This document shows, piece after piece, positions 32,641-45,021 of a stretch of DNA of 64,000 nucleotides. This DNA is from Massospora cicadina (lineage: Eukaryota > Entomophthoromycota > Entomophthoromycetes > Entomophthorales > Entomophthoraceae). Under the pieces are notes generated by a model, which saw only the letters and a program-made list of their open reading frames with translations, ran no database searches and was not told where the DNA came from. The stretch's first letter is position 1; each line of letters begins with the position of its first letter. A program made the translations under genes and the position numbers. Where the stretch lies: the NCBI GenBank assembly GCA_022478985.1, contig JAKSZP010004202.1, positions 1 through 64,000 of the forward strand, written 5' to 3'.

Positions 32641-32946
32641 ACTGGGTGAACCAGTCCTAGCGCGTTTTCCTGCCAGACGGAAAATAGAGGGGGAGTTTCA
32701 CCGCTGCCACATGATAAGCAGCTGGCGGAGAATCTGAGGACATCAGAACAAAACTACAATAGGCGAATTTGATTTGTTTTATTAATTCATGTAATTTTTC
32801 TCAGAAAGTTACACCAAGCGGAAAGAAGTGACAAAATACCATAAGCTACAGGCAAAATTGAGGATTAATTTGCTGAACTTCTTCGAAATTAAGCATGCAG
32901 GATCTAAATTATCAAGCGAGTGATCCTCAGAATTTAACAAACACCA

Positions 32947-33400
32947 ATCCTCAAGCATATGGATCCTTCAAAACCCTATATTGTAGTGTGCAGTTCTTCT
33001 TCCACTGCAGTAGGGGCTGTCATGCTCCAGGAGCATGATGGATTGGAACACCCAATTGCTTACTATTCCCACAAGTTTTTTCAATTGAGCAATCCTGGGC
33101 CATTTACATTAAGGAGTTAGCAGCCATATCATGGGCCTTGACTCACTGACAATGTCTCTTACAGGGTGCTCAGCACGAGTTGACTGTGCAAACTGACCAC
33201 AAAGCGCAACTATATTTCTGCAAGCCACAGAAGTTGGCGCACCGTCATGCCTGAACCTACTGAAACCTGTGCAGCTTCAACTTCAAATATGAGCTTGTGA
33301 AGAGATCCCTGAACGTCCTTCCCAATTTTCTCAGTCGCAATCCTGCACTTTGCCCAACAGAGTAAGATGAAGCTGATCTCATCACAGTCGTTCCACCACT
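32947..33400 (+). pseudogene. P RNase H
   Basis: ILKHMDPSKPYIVV, then STAVGAVMLQEHDGLEHPIA and YYSHKFF, then in shifted frames LTVQTDHKAQLYFCKPQKLA. The first catalytic Asp of the TDAS motif is replaced (VVCSSSS). The segment ends in LPNFLSRNPALCPTE, the usual RNase H-integrase linker (like ADALSR). Dead. Confidence 0.8.
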
Positions 33401-33559
33401 CAAATCTTGTCCATTGTACCTCCCATGGTTTCAGTTTTTAACTTAGCTCTAGATGCACCTTTGGTTTCATGGGTCTTAGATGTGCAGTTGGCATGTGCAG
33501 AAGGGGTAGATCTTATGGAGCAGTTGTACCTCCCTGCTTCCATGCATTCCTTATATTCT

Positions 33560-34573
33560 TTGGCATAGGGGATCATCCAGTTTAGGTTGTTGGTGTGGGT
33601 CCCTCCCCTCCTCTGAGCTGAAGTCATTCAAGCACATCATGATCCCCCTAGAAGTCAGTCACTTGGGGAACGAGAAGTGCATTGATTGGTTAAACGTGCC
33701 TATAACTGACCTGGCTTGTCAAAATATATTCAGCCTGAATCACGGAATGTGTGACTTGTGCGTGGGCCAAATCAGACTGGTCAGGTAGGAATGGACTTTT
33801 TCACCCTTGTAGCAGGCAGAGGGTTCATGGACATCAGTGTTATGAGATTTACTGTTGAGATACCCACTCTAAGGGGTGCACAGCAGTTATGGTGGTTGTA
33901 GGCCGCTTTACAAAATTCTCTTTTATCATTTGCTCCTCCTACATGTCTTCCTAAGAGACTGCCCATCTATTTGAGTGTTTTGTGTTTTCAATCTTTGGCC
34001 TCCCATAGGACGTTGTCAGTGACTGCGGGCCCCAATTTATGGCGTGGTTTTGGAATGAGCTCTTGGGGAATCTTGCAGATTACGCCCTGCCATTCCACCG
34101 CATACCATCCACAGTCAGATGTTCAAACTGAACTAGTCAACCAGATCCTGGAGCAGTATCTGCGGTGATACGCTTCAGCCACTCAGGATACCTGAGCGGA
34201 TGGTCTTCCCCTTGCCCAGTTTGTGTAAAATAATAGAACACATGCGTCCACGGACTTCTCCCCATATGAAACAACCTTGGGTTATAATCTTTTTTTGGTT
34301 GGCCCGTGCCTTTTCCAGAGGTACTGGCTGCTGCTGACCACGCACAGCATATTTGGGATACCCAAACCTTGGTTTGGGAGCATTTAACTAAGGCCATATG
34401 CGATTACAAATGGTTTGCAGATCAGAAATATTTCCCAGATCATGAGTAAATGTGGGGGCATAAGTTATGCTTGACATGCGCCACTCAAGGATGCATGTGC
34501 CCACACGGAAGTTTGCAAGTAAACGTTCAGGTCCCTATTTGGTGGAAGAAGACTTAAAGAATGGCGCCTTCAG
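33560..34573 (+). pseudogene. P integrase, first part
   Basis: QVGMDFFTLVAGRGFM (first Asp) near 33780, DVVSDCGPQFMA (second Asp) near 34010-34050, and CHSTAYHPQSDVQTELVNQI (Glu) near 34090-34150. The C-terminal barrel begins RSGPYLVEEDLKNGAF and is cut at 34573 by element R; it resumes at 48887. Multiple frameshifts. Confidence 0.85.
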
Positions 34574-35470
34574 TGTCAAGATAGTTTCTGTAACTCTCTC
34601 ATTTCCAGAAATTTGTTGCAGGATGACACACCCACACCGCCAGGGAACTAGCTGCTAGCAGGATGGGAAACAGGGCACCGCAGAGGGTGCAAGAGCAGAA
34701 GGGACCCAGGGCAAGGGTGTACAACGCGGTATAAATGATAAGATAACCAATAAATAACAAAACTTGGGCAGATCCTAAAAAAAGTCCATAACCAAGTGTA
34801 GATCGGTGCTAGGGGGCTTGGGCGCCTCTTCTGGAGGGGACCAGGGAGATTCAAAGGTGCACCAGAAACTTTAGTTAATTGAGATAAGATAAAGTGGCCA
34901 ACGTTGTTGGAGACCTCCTCAAAGAGGTCCGCACACAGGTTCACCCAAGGAACCATATTTTAAAAAACGTAAGATAACGGGGAATGTTTTTTGAAAGAAG
35001 TCAACCAACTAGAAAGGTTGGTATCAATGAAACATGTTTAAGCAATCAGGTTGAATTGTCCATTTGAGGAAGTGGTTCTAAGCCCTGTTGCACCAATAAG
35101 CGCACGCTTCCATTAGCCAGGGTACTAAATCTTGAGATTGACCAAACTCAAGTAATTTATTGTAAACAAGGCTGACCCACTTTTAAAATTTAAAAAACTA
35201 AACGGGTTTTGAAACCCCATTCACTGATTCACTGAACTGAACTATCACCATTAATAATTTAACTAGTTTGTTTTAATGCTTTTGCTTTTACACAAGGCTG
35301 AGAATTGCTTAAATCCCCCAAGGCTGACCTGGTCACATCTGGCCTGAACCCAGCGCTTGTCTAGGGTATGACTGGTGTCAGGAAGGCCTGCCAACTTCAC
35401 CTTTTGGCCTCCTGATGACAAGCTTTATCATTGCAGTTGGTGCCCTCAATTATGTCATCAGGCCATGAAA
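34574..35470 (-). repeat. 3' LTR of R
   Basis: 897 bp, same length as its partner. The TGTCA start has decayed to TTTCA (35470). A purine tract, AAAAGAAAGAGAGG, lies immediately before it on the minus strand (about 35473-35486), a good polypurine tract. Confidence 0.92.
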
Positions 35471-35559
35471 TTACCTCTCTTTCTTTTAGGGCTCCACCCC
35501 CTCCAGGGGCTTGCGCCAGGGGAAAAGTTCTTGTGGGCTGGGGCCAACTTCATAGCGGC

Positions 35560-37320
35560 AATGGTTTTCTGAGACTTGGGTTCTGCAGCCTCAGGGAACC
35601 GCTCGTGGAAAACTTTGATCAAATCCTGGGCATGGGTGCAATTGTGTGATGGTACCTAACTTTTTTCTGCTGCATCAAACCCCTTCCAGGATACTAGGTA
35701 CTCAAACCTTCTTCTGACTCTGCAGGAGCCCACGATCTCCTCCACTTCCTACTATGGCGCCCTATCCACGAGACAAGCCTCTTGAGTCTCTGGTGGGGGC
35801 CCTCAAACAACGTAAGCTTGCTTTCATGGAAGACCAAAAAGAACTAAAATGAGGGGGAGATCCAACTGGTATGAGGCATGGCTCACCTTTCTGACAATGT
35901 AGTAAGACCCAATCCTCTTTAGTCCCAGTTTTTAAAATGGTTGCTTGATGGGGATGTTTTTAGCATCCAGCTTCACAAGATCCCCTTCCTTTTACGCAGA
36001 ACCTACCCATTTCTTAATATCCGCGTTCTCCTTGTAAGCTTGCATAGATGCATCTAAGTTTGTACTCACTCCATGGTGTACTTTCTTGAGAATTTTACAA
36101 ACGTCTACCACCGCTTCCACCTTGGATCCACAATGGGGCACCATGTTGAATGTGAGGTTAAAGCCATAGTTAGCGTAGAAGGGGGAACAACCAAGTGATG
36201 CATGTTGGTGTTGTTATAGCTTAATTGGGCCATGGGGAATGAGAAACCCAATATGAATGGTCCGCGGCGGTGTAACACCTCAGAAACTGCTCCAAGCACT
36301 GGTTCACTCGTTCAGTCTGCCCATCTGATTGGGGGTGATAGGCAGTTGAATGGCCGGGACGGATTTTCAGATTCTTACACAACTCTTCCAAAAAGATGGA
36401 AATAAACTGGGGTACACGATCACTAATTATTTCTTGGGGGACCCAGTGAAGAGAAAACACATTCATGACAAAGATCCTAGCCATCTTGGCCGCGGTAACC
36501 ATGGTTCTGCAGGGAATAAGGTGGCAAACTTTGTGAAATGGTCCACCACTACCATGATGGCATCATAACCATCAGAAACAGGTAATTCCACAATGAAATC
36601 CACCGATAGGGAAGTCCAGGGCCCTTCAGCCTTTTGAACTGGTACCAACGACCCTACTAGTGGTTCTTGATCTGGTTTCATCTGATTTCAGATCAAACAC
36701 TCTTTATAATACCTGACCATCTTTGTGGCTAACCCCTTCCAATTGTAAGTGTGGCAAATTAGCTATAGAGTCTTCGCTTTCTCAGGATGACCAATGGTGA
36801 TTCCATCATGATGGTCCTGGATGATTTTCAGGCGAAGTGGTCCAGCGGGAACCCATAAGCACCCCTGAAACCACACCATCTCATCCTTTACGTGATAACC
36901 CCTGGTAATATCCTCCTGATTCAACGTGCTCTTGGAAAGAACCATAGTATATTCAGCTGACAAAGGCTGTGAAAGGACTACCTTTCTGAACATACCATAT
37001 TCCTCCGCATTTTCCAGAGGAGCAAGCACTGGCCCGTGGGCTGAGGGAGAGGGAAGTTGAGACACAATAATACCAGGTGGAATCATCAAGTGGATTATGG
37101 ACCTCTACCTCCTTAGGATATGGAGCAAGTGCAGGTTTGCAGCTTAAAGCATCCGCCAAACCATTCTCCTTATCTTTTTTAAACTCATAAGAAAACACAA
37201 ATTGGGCTAGGGTCTCATGACAGTGGGTTTACCATGGGATCATAACATGAGGTGCGCGGTAGTACAATAAAGCATGGTGATCTGTATGTACGTGGAAGGG
37301 TTGGGATGATCCATGCAAGT
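35560..37320 (-). pseudogene. R integrase and chromodomain
   Basis: Zinc finger half IIQDHHDGITIGHPEKAKTL near 36770-36830; core WTSLSVDFIVELPVSDGYDA (Asp), EIISDRVPQFISIFLEEL (Asp) and HPQSDGQTERVNQCLEQFLR (Glu) at 36221-36681. A chromodomain near 35570-35760: EVEEIVGSCRVRRRFEYLVS then WKGFDAAE. Chromodomains steer integration to marked chromatin. The active-site residues are present, but stops break the frame. Confidence 0.88.
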
Positions 37321-37546
37321 GATGACGCTAATAAGTCAGTGCCTTAACTACTACCAATAACTCTTTGTCATAAACAGCACAATTTAACTCAGGTAGAGAC
37401 ATCTTCTGAAAAAAATATCCCACTGTATGCTCTATTCCATCTTCACATACTTGTAATAAGGCAGCTGCTATGGCGAAGTTGGAGGCATCAGTAGACACAA
37501 TGGACTCCTTTTTGAGATCTACATGGCGAAGGATGGATGTGGACAA
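37321..37546 (-). pseudogene. R RNase H
   Basis: STSILRHVDLKKESIVSTDA and SNFAIAAALLQVCEDG (first Asp of TDAS), then GYFFQKMSLPELNCAVYDKE and LLVVVKALTY. Upstream it is cut by LINE d; the preceding residues DAFQKVKCTL are at 42803-42830. Confidence 0.85.
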
Positions 37547-37711
37547 CAGGGTGCACTTTATTTATTTAATCAAGGTAAGCCAACCAGGGGACGGACATTA
37601 CTGAATATACGTAAAACTAAGAGAATAACTGAAAAATATAAATTTGGGCACCCCAGGGTACTCAAGCTACCCCTGTTGCCAGCGGGACTGCCAGGTATGG
37701 GGGTTGGTGTA

Positions 37712-40700
37712 CTACTCTGAAGGGGTTTCCCCTGCTATGGAGCAGGTGTAAAGGAAAGGGTCTTTGTGGAGGAACCAGAGTGGGAACCATGATTCGATGA
37801 GCGCTTTTTGCCTTGGTCTTATATATCCATAGAGCCAGGCTTGGAAGTGCTCCAGTAAGTGGACATGTAATCTGTTAATAACCCCATGAATGGTTGGGAC
37901 CGTGCCCTTAAACGCATCTAATGCAATTGTGTGGATTGTCCACATTGCAATGGGTATTATTAGGGAGCGGAGTGTAGATGGGATTGGTGACTCAATCTGG
38001 AGCGCGAAAATGCTCTTTGATATCGAGAATTCCTGTTCGTTTTGGATCTTAAGCAGGCGTGCGACTTCCTGCCATATAGCTTTGGTTGGGGGGCATGTTT
38101 CTAGGCGGTGATGTAGGGATCCCTCCCCTCCACATACTGCACATGTTTCGTGGAGGGAGTTGGAGTGGTCCGCCATCCTATAGGTCCTTCTCAGACAGAG
38201 CCAGGCGTTTGCTCTTATCCTCAGCTGTAGGAGTGGGTGGTGAGTCATTTTCCACACTGCCTTATGTGTGGTTAAATCATAGGGGAATGTCTAACGTATC
38301 TAGGTATTCTATCCTAGCTATGTTTGGGGTTGTTGTGAGCATATCTCTCTGGGGGTGGTTTTCTGGGCTTCTTAATTTGAATTTGGGGCTGGGTCTTCCC
38401 CTTCCCTGTATAGTACCTATGTTCTCTATGGTCCATCCCATACGGCGGATAGTTTGGAGGATATGTTTGAAATTAGAGGAGGTTCCATGCGGAACTGTTG
38501 CAGTAGGGTGCTTGGCAAGGTATGAAAGTAACCTGAGTGGACTATGTGGGTTGGTTAATCTGAGCGCCTGTGCAAAGTTAGTCCTTGCTGCTCTGGACCA
38601 ATGTTGTTGCGGGAGGTCTGGAGCAAGGACTTCCTTTATCCAGGCACCTATGAAGTGATTGGCGTGGCTCTCGAGATCTATTAGTCCCATGCCTCCACTT
38701 GAGCGTGGGCCAAATAGTGTTTCCATCCATATAAGAGGGTGAGAGCCGGGCCACAGCCAGCCCTGGATAAGCGCGCGGATTGAGGTTATAAAGGTAGGTG
38801 AGAAGGTGATCGCATGGGCCGAGTACCATAGTATTGGGAGGATGAGTAAGTTAGCAACTTTAACTCGCCATGTTAATCCTGGGGTTCTTCCATTGAGGGA
38901 GGCGACGCGTTTGGATACCCGTTGTAACAGGTTACTTTCCATTGTCTCGTTAGCATATCCCCCTGATTCTAGCCAAATTACAAGATATCGGACAAGAGGG
39001 GTGGTGGGAGGTGTTGCAAAGGGTAAAATGATTGGGTTTTCTCTTTGTGTGTTGGTATGAGGTTCTGATGTTGTGGCCCAGTTGTTTGTGTATTTGCCTA
39101 AGAGGATGATTTCTGTCTTTCTTTTGTTGAGCGATGCATTGCTCACCTTGGAGTATTCCTCTAGAGTGCATTCCAGCTGTTGGGCATCTTCATTGTTTGC
39201 TATACCTGCTACGCAGTCATCCGCAAAGGCCAGTATCTTGACTGTTGGTTGTCCTTGTGCGGTTATCCCCATGAGACGTGAGTCAGTTACTCAGAGGAGT
39301 GGGTCAAAGCTGATATTGTATAGCAGTGGGCTGAGGAGATCCCCTTGTTTGAGCCCTCTGTGTGGTTTAATCTTGTTTGTTAGGAATCCAGGGCCGCATA
39401 CAGCCATGGTTGCAGATTCTGTTAGGAGCATCGCCCATTTTACGAATCTTGGTGGGAGTTTGAAGGCATGTAGACATTCTTTTAGGTATGGCCAGCTAAC
39501 ACGGTCATACGCCTTTTCCTGATCCAAGAAGACCAGGGCACCAGTTGCTTTGGATTGGCAAATGTTTGCAACAGGGTGAATGTTGTTCCAGATTGAACGC
39601 CCTGGTATAAACCCAAACTGGTTGGGTGACAGGACGTCAGAGGTAATTGCACCTAGTCTGGCTGCTAAAATTTTTGCTAGAATTTTTGTGTCAGTATTAG
39701 AGAGTGCAATTGGATGCCAGTTGGCCAGGTCCAACTTGTCACCCTTTTTATACAAGGCTTTAACGTAGGATTCATGGCCTCCTGGTAATAGGCGTATTTC
39801 CAACAAGCACTGGTTCATAGAGACCAATAGGAGGGGGGCAATTTGTTGCTAATATTTTTTGTAAAATTCGTAGGGTATCCCATCAGGCCCTGGGCATTTC
39901 CTGCGTGGTGCACCGCGAATTGTCTCCCAAAGCTCCTCCCGCGTAATTAAGGATAGTATGTTGTAATTTGGTGGTGTACTTTATATCTCGGCAGTTTGTA
40001 TAAATTCTTTAATGTTTTGTTAATCTGTTGGCGTTTCGCGACATAATTTGGTGTAATAATGGTGTACTTCCACCTTGACCTCCTCAAGGTCAGTTGCCAC
40101 AGTGCCGTTGGTCTTGTGGACCTGTGTGCATGTGGGATGGTTTCCGCGGGAGTGGAATTAGTGGAAAAAGTATGTTGAACAAGTTTCACCTTCCTTTATG
40201 AACTTACCTTTGTTTGCTACTTTGATTCTGTGTTGGTGTTCAAAGATTAGATTGTTAAGTTAAGCAGATATTTCTGCCCGTTTGCATCCCAAGTTGGGGC
40301 TATAGCCAGATCTCGGAGTATTTATCTCCAGGTGGTCTAGTTCTGCCAAGGTACGCTTGATTGTGGCCGTGTCCACAGTATACTTACATGATGCAATATG
40401 TCGGGTTTTGTTGATTAAATCCTTTTTGAAATTTTCCCATGTTCCGATGGGATCTGAAGTGAATGGGGCTGTGAATACTGGGTCTGTAGCCTTGTTTTCA
40501 ACCCAGTCAGATATCTCAGGCAATTTTATATTTTATGGGTGAAGCTTTCTCCAAGGCAACACCTGTGTGTGGGATTGGGTTGGCGCTAACTGCACTGGTA
40601 ACTAATCAGCGATCAGAAAAATTGATCTTTTTTGTTGTAAAGTTGGATATTCTTGAGTGGTGGGATTGTGGGATGAGGATGTGGTCAATGCGACTCATTG

Positions 40701-41280
40701 ATATGAGCACTCCCTCGCGTATGTTGGGCCGCGTCATGTGGGGAAGGAGTGGTGAACTGGGGGGGAGAGCATCCTGTAAGCCAAGAGATGCCTTCATTGT
40801 GCGGAATTTAATGTGTCCAGGTGGGTTTCCCCTGGGATTAGGCCATCAATCCGTATTGGGGTTATCCCAGCAGTTGAAATCGCCTAACATAATGGTATCT
40901 GGTGGGAGGGTGAGAGTAGGAATGTTTTCAAAAAATTGTTTCCTCTTGGTTGCAGTGCACGGTGCACATACACATGCTATCCAAATTAATTCTCTTAGCA
41001 TGTGATTGTTGCTACCAGGACTCAACCGTGTAAGTGTGAGAACAAATTTGTAATTTTAAATTTTTTGTTGTTTTGGACGATCATCCCACAGTGAGACGTC
41101 CATACTGATTGTGATGGTGCGACCCTTGTTGACCAGGATCCTTCTTCCCCTTGTATACAGTGGGTTTCTTAAATGGCCAAAATGTCTACAAGAGGTTTTC
41201 GCAGGAATTCCAGCTTTTTGGCTTGGGACATATGAGCCCTGGCTCCCACAATGTTTAGCATCCCTATTGTCACTGAGGTG
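37712..41280 (-). pseudogene. LINE d ORF2: endonuclease, RT, zinc motif
   Basis: APE endonuclease: ARAHMSQAKKLEFL then VDILAI.ETH near 41180-41260, LGDFNCWDNP near 40860 and SRIDHILIPQ near 40690. RT: LANWHPIALSNTDTKILAKI, PNQFGFIPGRSIWNNIH, LDQEKAYDRVSWPYLK, HRGLKQGDLLSPLLYN, ILAFADDCVAGIAN (catalytic FADD near 39210). C-terminal CAVCGGEGSLHHRLETC near 38090-38150. It nicks DNA and copies its RNA at the nick. One in-frame TGA at 39291 (CGA-to-TGA type), a shift near 38265 and further stops in the endonuclease part interrupt it. Confidence 0.9.
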
Positions 41281-41299
41281 CCCACGGCGCCTCAGGAGC

Positions 41300-42730
41300 G
41301 GTTGGGAGGGCCCTCTGGTCCTATCCCACCACAGCTCATTTTGGCCATGCTCCGCGTCTGTACTCCAACTCTTTCACTGCCATTGTTGGTTCCCTCAATC
41401 TGACCCAATGATTCACAGGAATTGCGGTTTTTTGCATTTGCATCAACCTTTCCTGCACAGGTCTCATGTTGATTTAGATGCGGATTGTTGATTGGATTCT
41501 ATGTTTTTGAGGTTTGACTTTGGTGAATTGTGCACCGCATTTTCGCCCAAATTGTGGTTGCATTGTTCCTCAGTATATGCATGACTGATGTTGCTTTGTG
41601 ACTCAGTCAGGTTACTGTGAAAATTTTTGACCTGGGCATATTGTTCTGATTGGTTGGCTCGGTGAATATCTGATTTATTCTCCCAAATTTTGTCTGGGGT
41701 TAATGGCGGACTCTGCGTGTGCCGCCTCTTCAGCCGCTGCTCACTTGCAGGCTTTTTGTGCCTCTTTACGTTGTTTATGTATAGCTAGGTCCACGATGGA
41801 GTATAGTCCATCTTCACCCCAGCGGAATGGGTGGTGACTGTCAGTCATTTTGGCGAAGTTTTTATTATCTTCGTCCATTGCTTCCTCACAATAATCATTT
41901 TACATTAAGCCCTCTTTCACAGGGTATGTGTGTTCCTTGTGGCCCAGTGAGCCATAGTGGTTGCAAATGGGTGGTGTGCGTTCCGGTGTAACTTGGAATG
42001 TGGCTGACTGGCCCCCATCTATGAAGTGAAATTCTGCTGTGTGGGGAATTCTGGATAAGTCCTCTTCCACTTCTGGGAAGGGGTTGATTATGGCAATTGA
42101 TTTTCCCGTGCACAGGTTGGGCATTAGGCAAAATTGCTGTAATTCGAGTTGCTGAATTTCTCCATAGGCCACAAGACCTTTGCGGAGCTCCTCATCAATT
42201 ACCTTATGAGGAAGTTTGGTGGGGAGCGAGTCAAAAGAGATGAACAAAATTTTTGTTTTGTTCCATCTGGTGCACGCGGTGCACACAATTTTTTGCCCTC
42301 GGGGAGGGCAATTTCCACACAGACAATTGCTGTGACATTGGCTTCATTGGCTGTTTTGAAACCAATATCAATCCAGCCGTGGCCCATGTTGTTGGTGGCT
42401 ACGTACACTGCGTGAGGGAAAAGTGAGGGCTGTGCCTCACATGTTTTCTCCCACAGGGTCAGTGACTCATCCCCAAGGAAGAGTCTGATCCCGTGCTCCA
42501 CCTTTGACAAGGGTTGGTTGAACTGAATGTGAATATATTGTGCGTGCTTTACAGTGAATACCATAAACCCAGACAGTGTCTGAGTTTGCGATTTCTTTGC
42601 GGATTGGGTTCTGGTCCCCCTCCAGGGCGTTTCTTGCCCTTAGTTGCACCATTAAGCGCACCGCTCGCCGCAATGCTCACCCATGTTGTATTATTTTTGT
42701 TGATAAAGTCGCCCATCTCTCCTGTGTGTG
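41300..42730 (-). pseudogene. LINE d ORF1
   Basis: Frames include GHGWIDIGFKTANEANVTAI, ILFISFDSLPTKLPHKVIDE, ELRKGLVAYGEIQQLELQQF and a knuckle-like CNHYGSLGHKEHTYP, in which the last Cys is Tyr. The block order (FIDxGF, RRM-like VVQF..LP, zinc knuckle) matches ORF1 of copies a, b and c, although the sequence is clearly divergent. Stops between the frames. Confidence 0.7.
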
Positions 42731-42802
42731 ATTATCCAAATTTTCTGTTTGAACCAAATCGTAGTAACTAAAGTGATTGTTATGAGAACAGGGTGCACTT
42801 TA

Positions 42803-43092
42803 CCTTTTGGAAAGCATCCTACAAGATGGGAGACCACTGGAGCACTTTAACTCCACTCACCTTATACAGAGGCGCCGCCACTTTAGAAAGATTGGTTTTT
42901 AATTCCAAATGGATGTACACGTCCCCAAAATACTCCTCAATTCCTTGACTGAAGTTGGGGTGGGTCACTTACAAATCACCTTCTCCTTGTCTGAAGTTAT
43001 CATGGGTTTTTCGTCAAACACAACTTTGCACAGAAAGGTGACCTGGGACTTGAGAATTCACATTTACTGGTTTTAAGATAAGGTTAGCTGCC
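42803..43092 (-). pseudogene. R RT thumb/connection fragment
   Basis: MITSDKEKVICKWPTPTSVK then ELRSILG and LQWSPIL.DAFQKVKCTL, the usual gypsy text between RT and RNase H. It is bounded by LINE d on the left and LINE b on the right. Confidence 0.8.
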
Positions 43093-45005
43093 ATATTCCT
43101 TTTGCTTCGAAAGCTATAATCAAATCCAAATCTAGATTTAAAAAAATACAAAGCACAGCTGCTAAATGAGCATAATTTTTTTTTGAAAATTTCAATGGTT
43201 TTGACACCCGCCGCCCTGACATGGGGGTGGTGGTGTGCCACCTGCTGGTGTGTTTTGACCACCGCTGAAGCATGCCTAGGCTGGCTCAGCTAGCCCTCCC
43301 AACGCTACTGGGAGATATGTCCCTCCTCAGGACTTGGCCCACCACCTTGCAAGCTCCCAGGCGGTGATCTGGAGCCCTTTGGTGCTCCCACAGAGCAATT
43401 TGCATTTTGGCCTCTGGATCAAATATGGGAATCTCTTCCCATATGCAAGCACGGCCATCATTGAGATGGTCACGGTGGTCTTTAAACCTGCCAGCTTTAT
43501 TGACTTCCGCCCCTTTAAAGGGTACTTTCATCTTGGTTTCCAAATGGAAGCTTATGCAGCGGCAGCAGCCAAGCTGCAAATCATCTTTAAAAAATCACCA
43601 TTCCTACCATTCAAACCCAGCTCCCAGATGAGGCCATGTTGGTGGTCCAGTTTGCTGGGTTGCCTTCCCATCTTTCCCTGAATGCCTCCGCCACAATCTT
43701 ATGGAGGGCTTAGCCATTTATAGCGCAGACCCTGTGTTGCAGTTCGTGGTTCCAAATGGGGCGGATCATCTGTCTGGGCCTCATGCCTTTGTGATAATCC
43801 ACCCATTTCATCGTGATACCCATCTTGCGATTCCCCCTGCACTGTGATCAGATCTGCCCCTGATCACTCATTATTGGCGCATATCAAAAACAGCTGTGCC
43901 ATTTGAACCTTATACTTCAAACTCGATCATTTGAAGTGCAAGTGCCCCATAGCTTCCACCCCTGCCGCTTCCACCGTTTCTTCTTCCAGCGTTGGGTCAG
44001 CAGCCACTTTGGCCCAATTTTTTGAATGGGGCTCAATCCTCCCACCCCCAACCTCAGGTCAATTTGGCGCTGCTCCAAAAGAGGCAGACAATCAAACAAA
44101 AAACTTTTTAATTTGAATCAAAATTTGACTAGATTAAAGAATCCTGAGTAAATTACTGAACCAGTTTCAGCTGAGCTGCCATAGTTGACAGCATGTGGCC
44201 AATCAGCTTTGGCCACTTCCCCAATTCTGGTGGCTGGCCCAGTGCTGGCTAAATCCAATCCATTTGAGGCTCTCAAATGGATTGATGAGGATGAACGGCT
44301 GTACCATGTCAAGCTGGATTTCACTTTGGAGTAATTTTCTATTGATCTCAAAAATCGTGGACCTGCCATTTTCGCCCTCAAAATGGTTATCCCATATATA
44401 AAAATATAAATAAAATGTCATTTGAAGCTGCTGTAGCTCCTGCTAACACCCTACTCCACCAGCAACTTCATGCAGCAATGGAGCCCCTTGTTGAGGGCAT
44501 CCCTATACCAAATTTTCCTCATGATTTTGAGGAGAAGGCTAAATATGAAATTGAGGAGCTCACTTTTGGTTGATCTGTGCTTGCATCGATATGGCAAAAA
44601 ATTCTTTTTTTAACCCTGCTTACCCTGAAACCTGTCAGAACATCAAGTCTTTCACTTGTGTGCTGGCTCTCATTACCTTTGCTGAGCGTCAACTTGCTCA
44701 ATATGTTGAGGCGATGGACACCGCTGGCCATATAAACAAAGAAAACCCACAACTATACCTCCTTATGCCCCATGTCGCTGATGCTCCCACCACAATGCTG
44801 TCTGCCATGGTCCACCAGCTTAAGCGGGAACCGGATGAAAGTTTCCCAAAGCTTCCTCACCTTCTGATATGGCTTCCTAGGCTGTTAGCTGAGGTACAAT
44901 AATAGGAATTTTTTCTATATCTAATAATCCCTTTGTTTGCCCATTTGTAAATAAAGATTTGTGGTGGCTCCCCTTTTGGGTTGGGCACCACTAGTGTTAA
45001 AAAAA
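43093..45005 (+). mobile_element. ORF1-only LINE (copy b), complete with 16-bp TSD
   Basis: The TSD is GATAAGGTTAGCTGCC at 43077-43092 and GATAAGGTTGGCTGCC at 45006-45021 (15 of 16). 1913 bp, ending in TTAAAAAAA. It has ORF1 only; no endonuclease or RT. Its length equals copy a without N (about 1.9 kb), so both look like full-length units of a non-autonomous family. Its 3' end (GGCTCCCCTTTTGGGTTGGG) is only loosely like that of LINE d. Confidence 0.85.
43290..44900 (+). pseudogene. LINE ORF1 (copy b)
   Basis: The frame at 43334-43681 has SPLVLPQSNLHFGLWIKYGN, LFPYASTAIIEMVTVVFKPA and SFIDFRPFKGYFHLGFQMEA. GPHAFVIIHPFHRDT follows near 43780. A zinc-knuckle remnant YFKLDHLKCKCP lies near 43910-43950. 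The C-terminal block ITFAERQLAQYVEAMDTAG and VADAPTTMLSAMVHQLKR lies at 44670-44840. It matches copy a block by block. Frameshifts and stops are present. Confidence 0.75.
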
Positions 45006-45021
45006 GATAAGGTTGGCTGCC

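Larger units (their letters stand above)
24387..32829 (-). mobile_element. ORF1-only LINE (copy a), split by element N
   Basis: A 15-bp TSD is visible: GACAATTTACTGTAA at 24372-24386 and GACAAAATACCATAA at 32830-32844 (11 of 15). The 3' tail is at 24387-24442 (minus strand GTCCCCTGGTTGGCTTACCT) and the body at 30965-32829. Without N it is about 1.9 kb and carries ORF1 but no endonuclease or RT. Confidence 0.8.
23002..32941 (+). mobile_element. Q1: solo LTR of family Q, itself nested
   Basis: CACCA flanks it at 22997-23001 and 32942-32946, and P's coding resumes ...ELYVSP/ILKHMDPSKPY. The LTR parts are 23002-24386 and 32845-32941, matching Q2 at 58918-60015. Termini are TTTTAAATTCTGG and CAGAATTTAACA, an inverted match. 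A TATA-like GTATAAATACTGG near 24118 is shared with Q2. An ORF1-only LINE, carrying element N, fills 24387-32829. Confidence 0.8.
37561..42786 (-). mobile_element. LINE d: near-complete non-LTR retrotransposon
   Basis: A perfect 16-bp TSD, AACAGGGTGCACTTTA, lies at 37545-37560 and 42787-42802. 5226 bp in minus orientation: ORF1 (about 41300-42730), ORF2 with APE endonuclease, RT and CCHC (37712-41280), then the tail GTCCCCTGGTTGGCTTACCT and a TAAA-type end. It split R between RT and RNase H. Few stops in ORF2 suggest a recent copy. The clade is not certain; fungal Tad-like is the nearest guess. Confidence 0.92.

Noticed and set aside
38086..39522. Long plus-strand ORFs of 149-190 codons within LINE d
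   Set aside because: They are antisense to the ORF2 RT, which carries all the conserved motifs.
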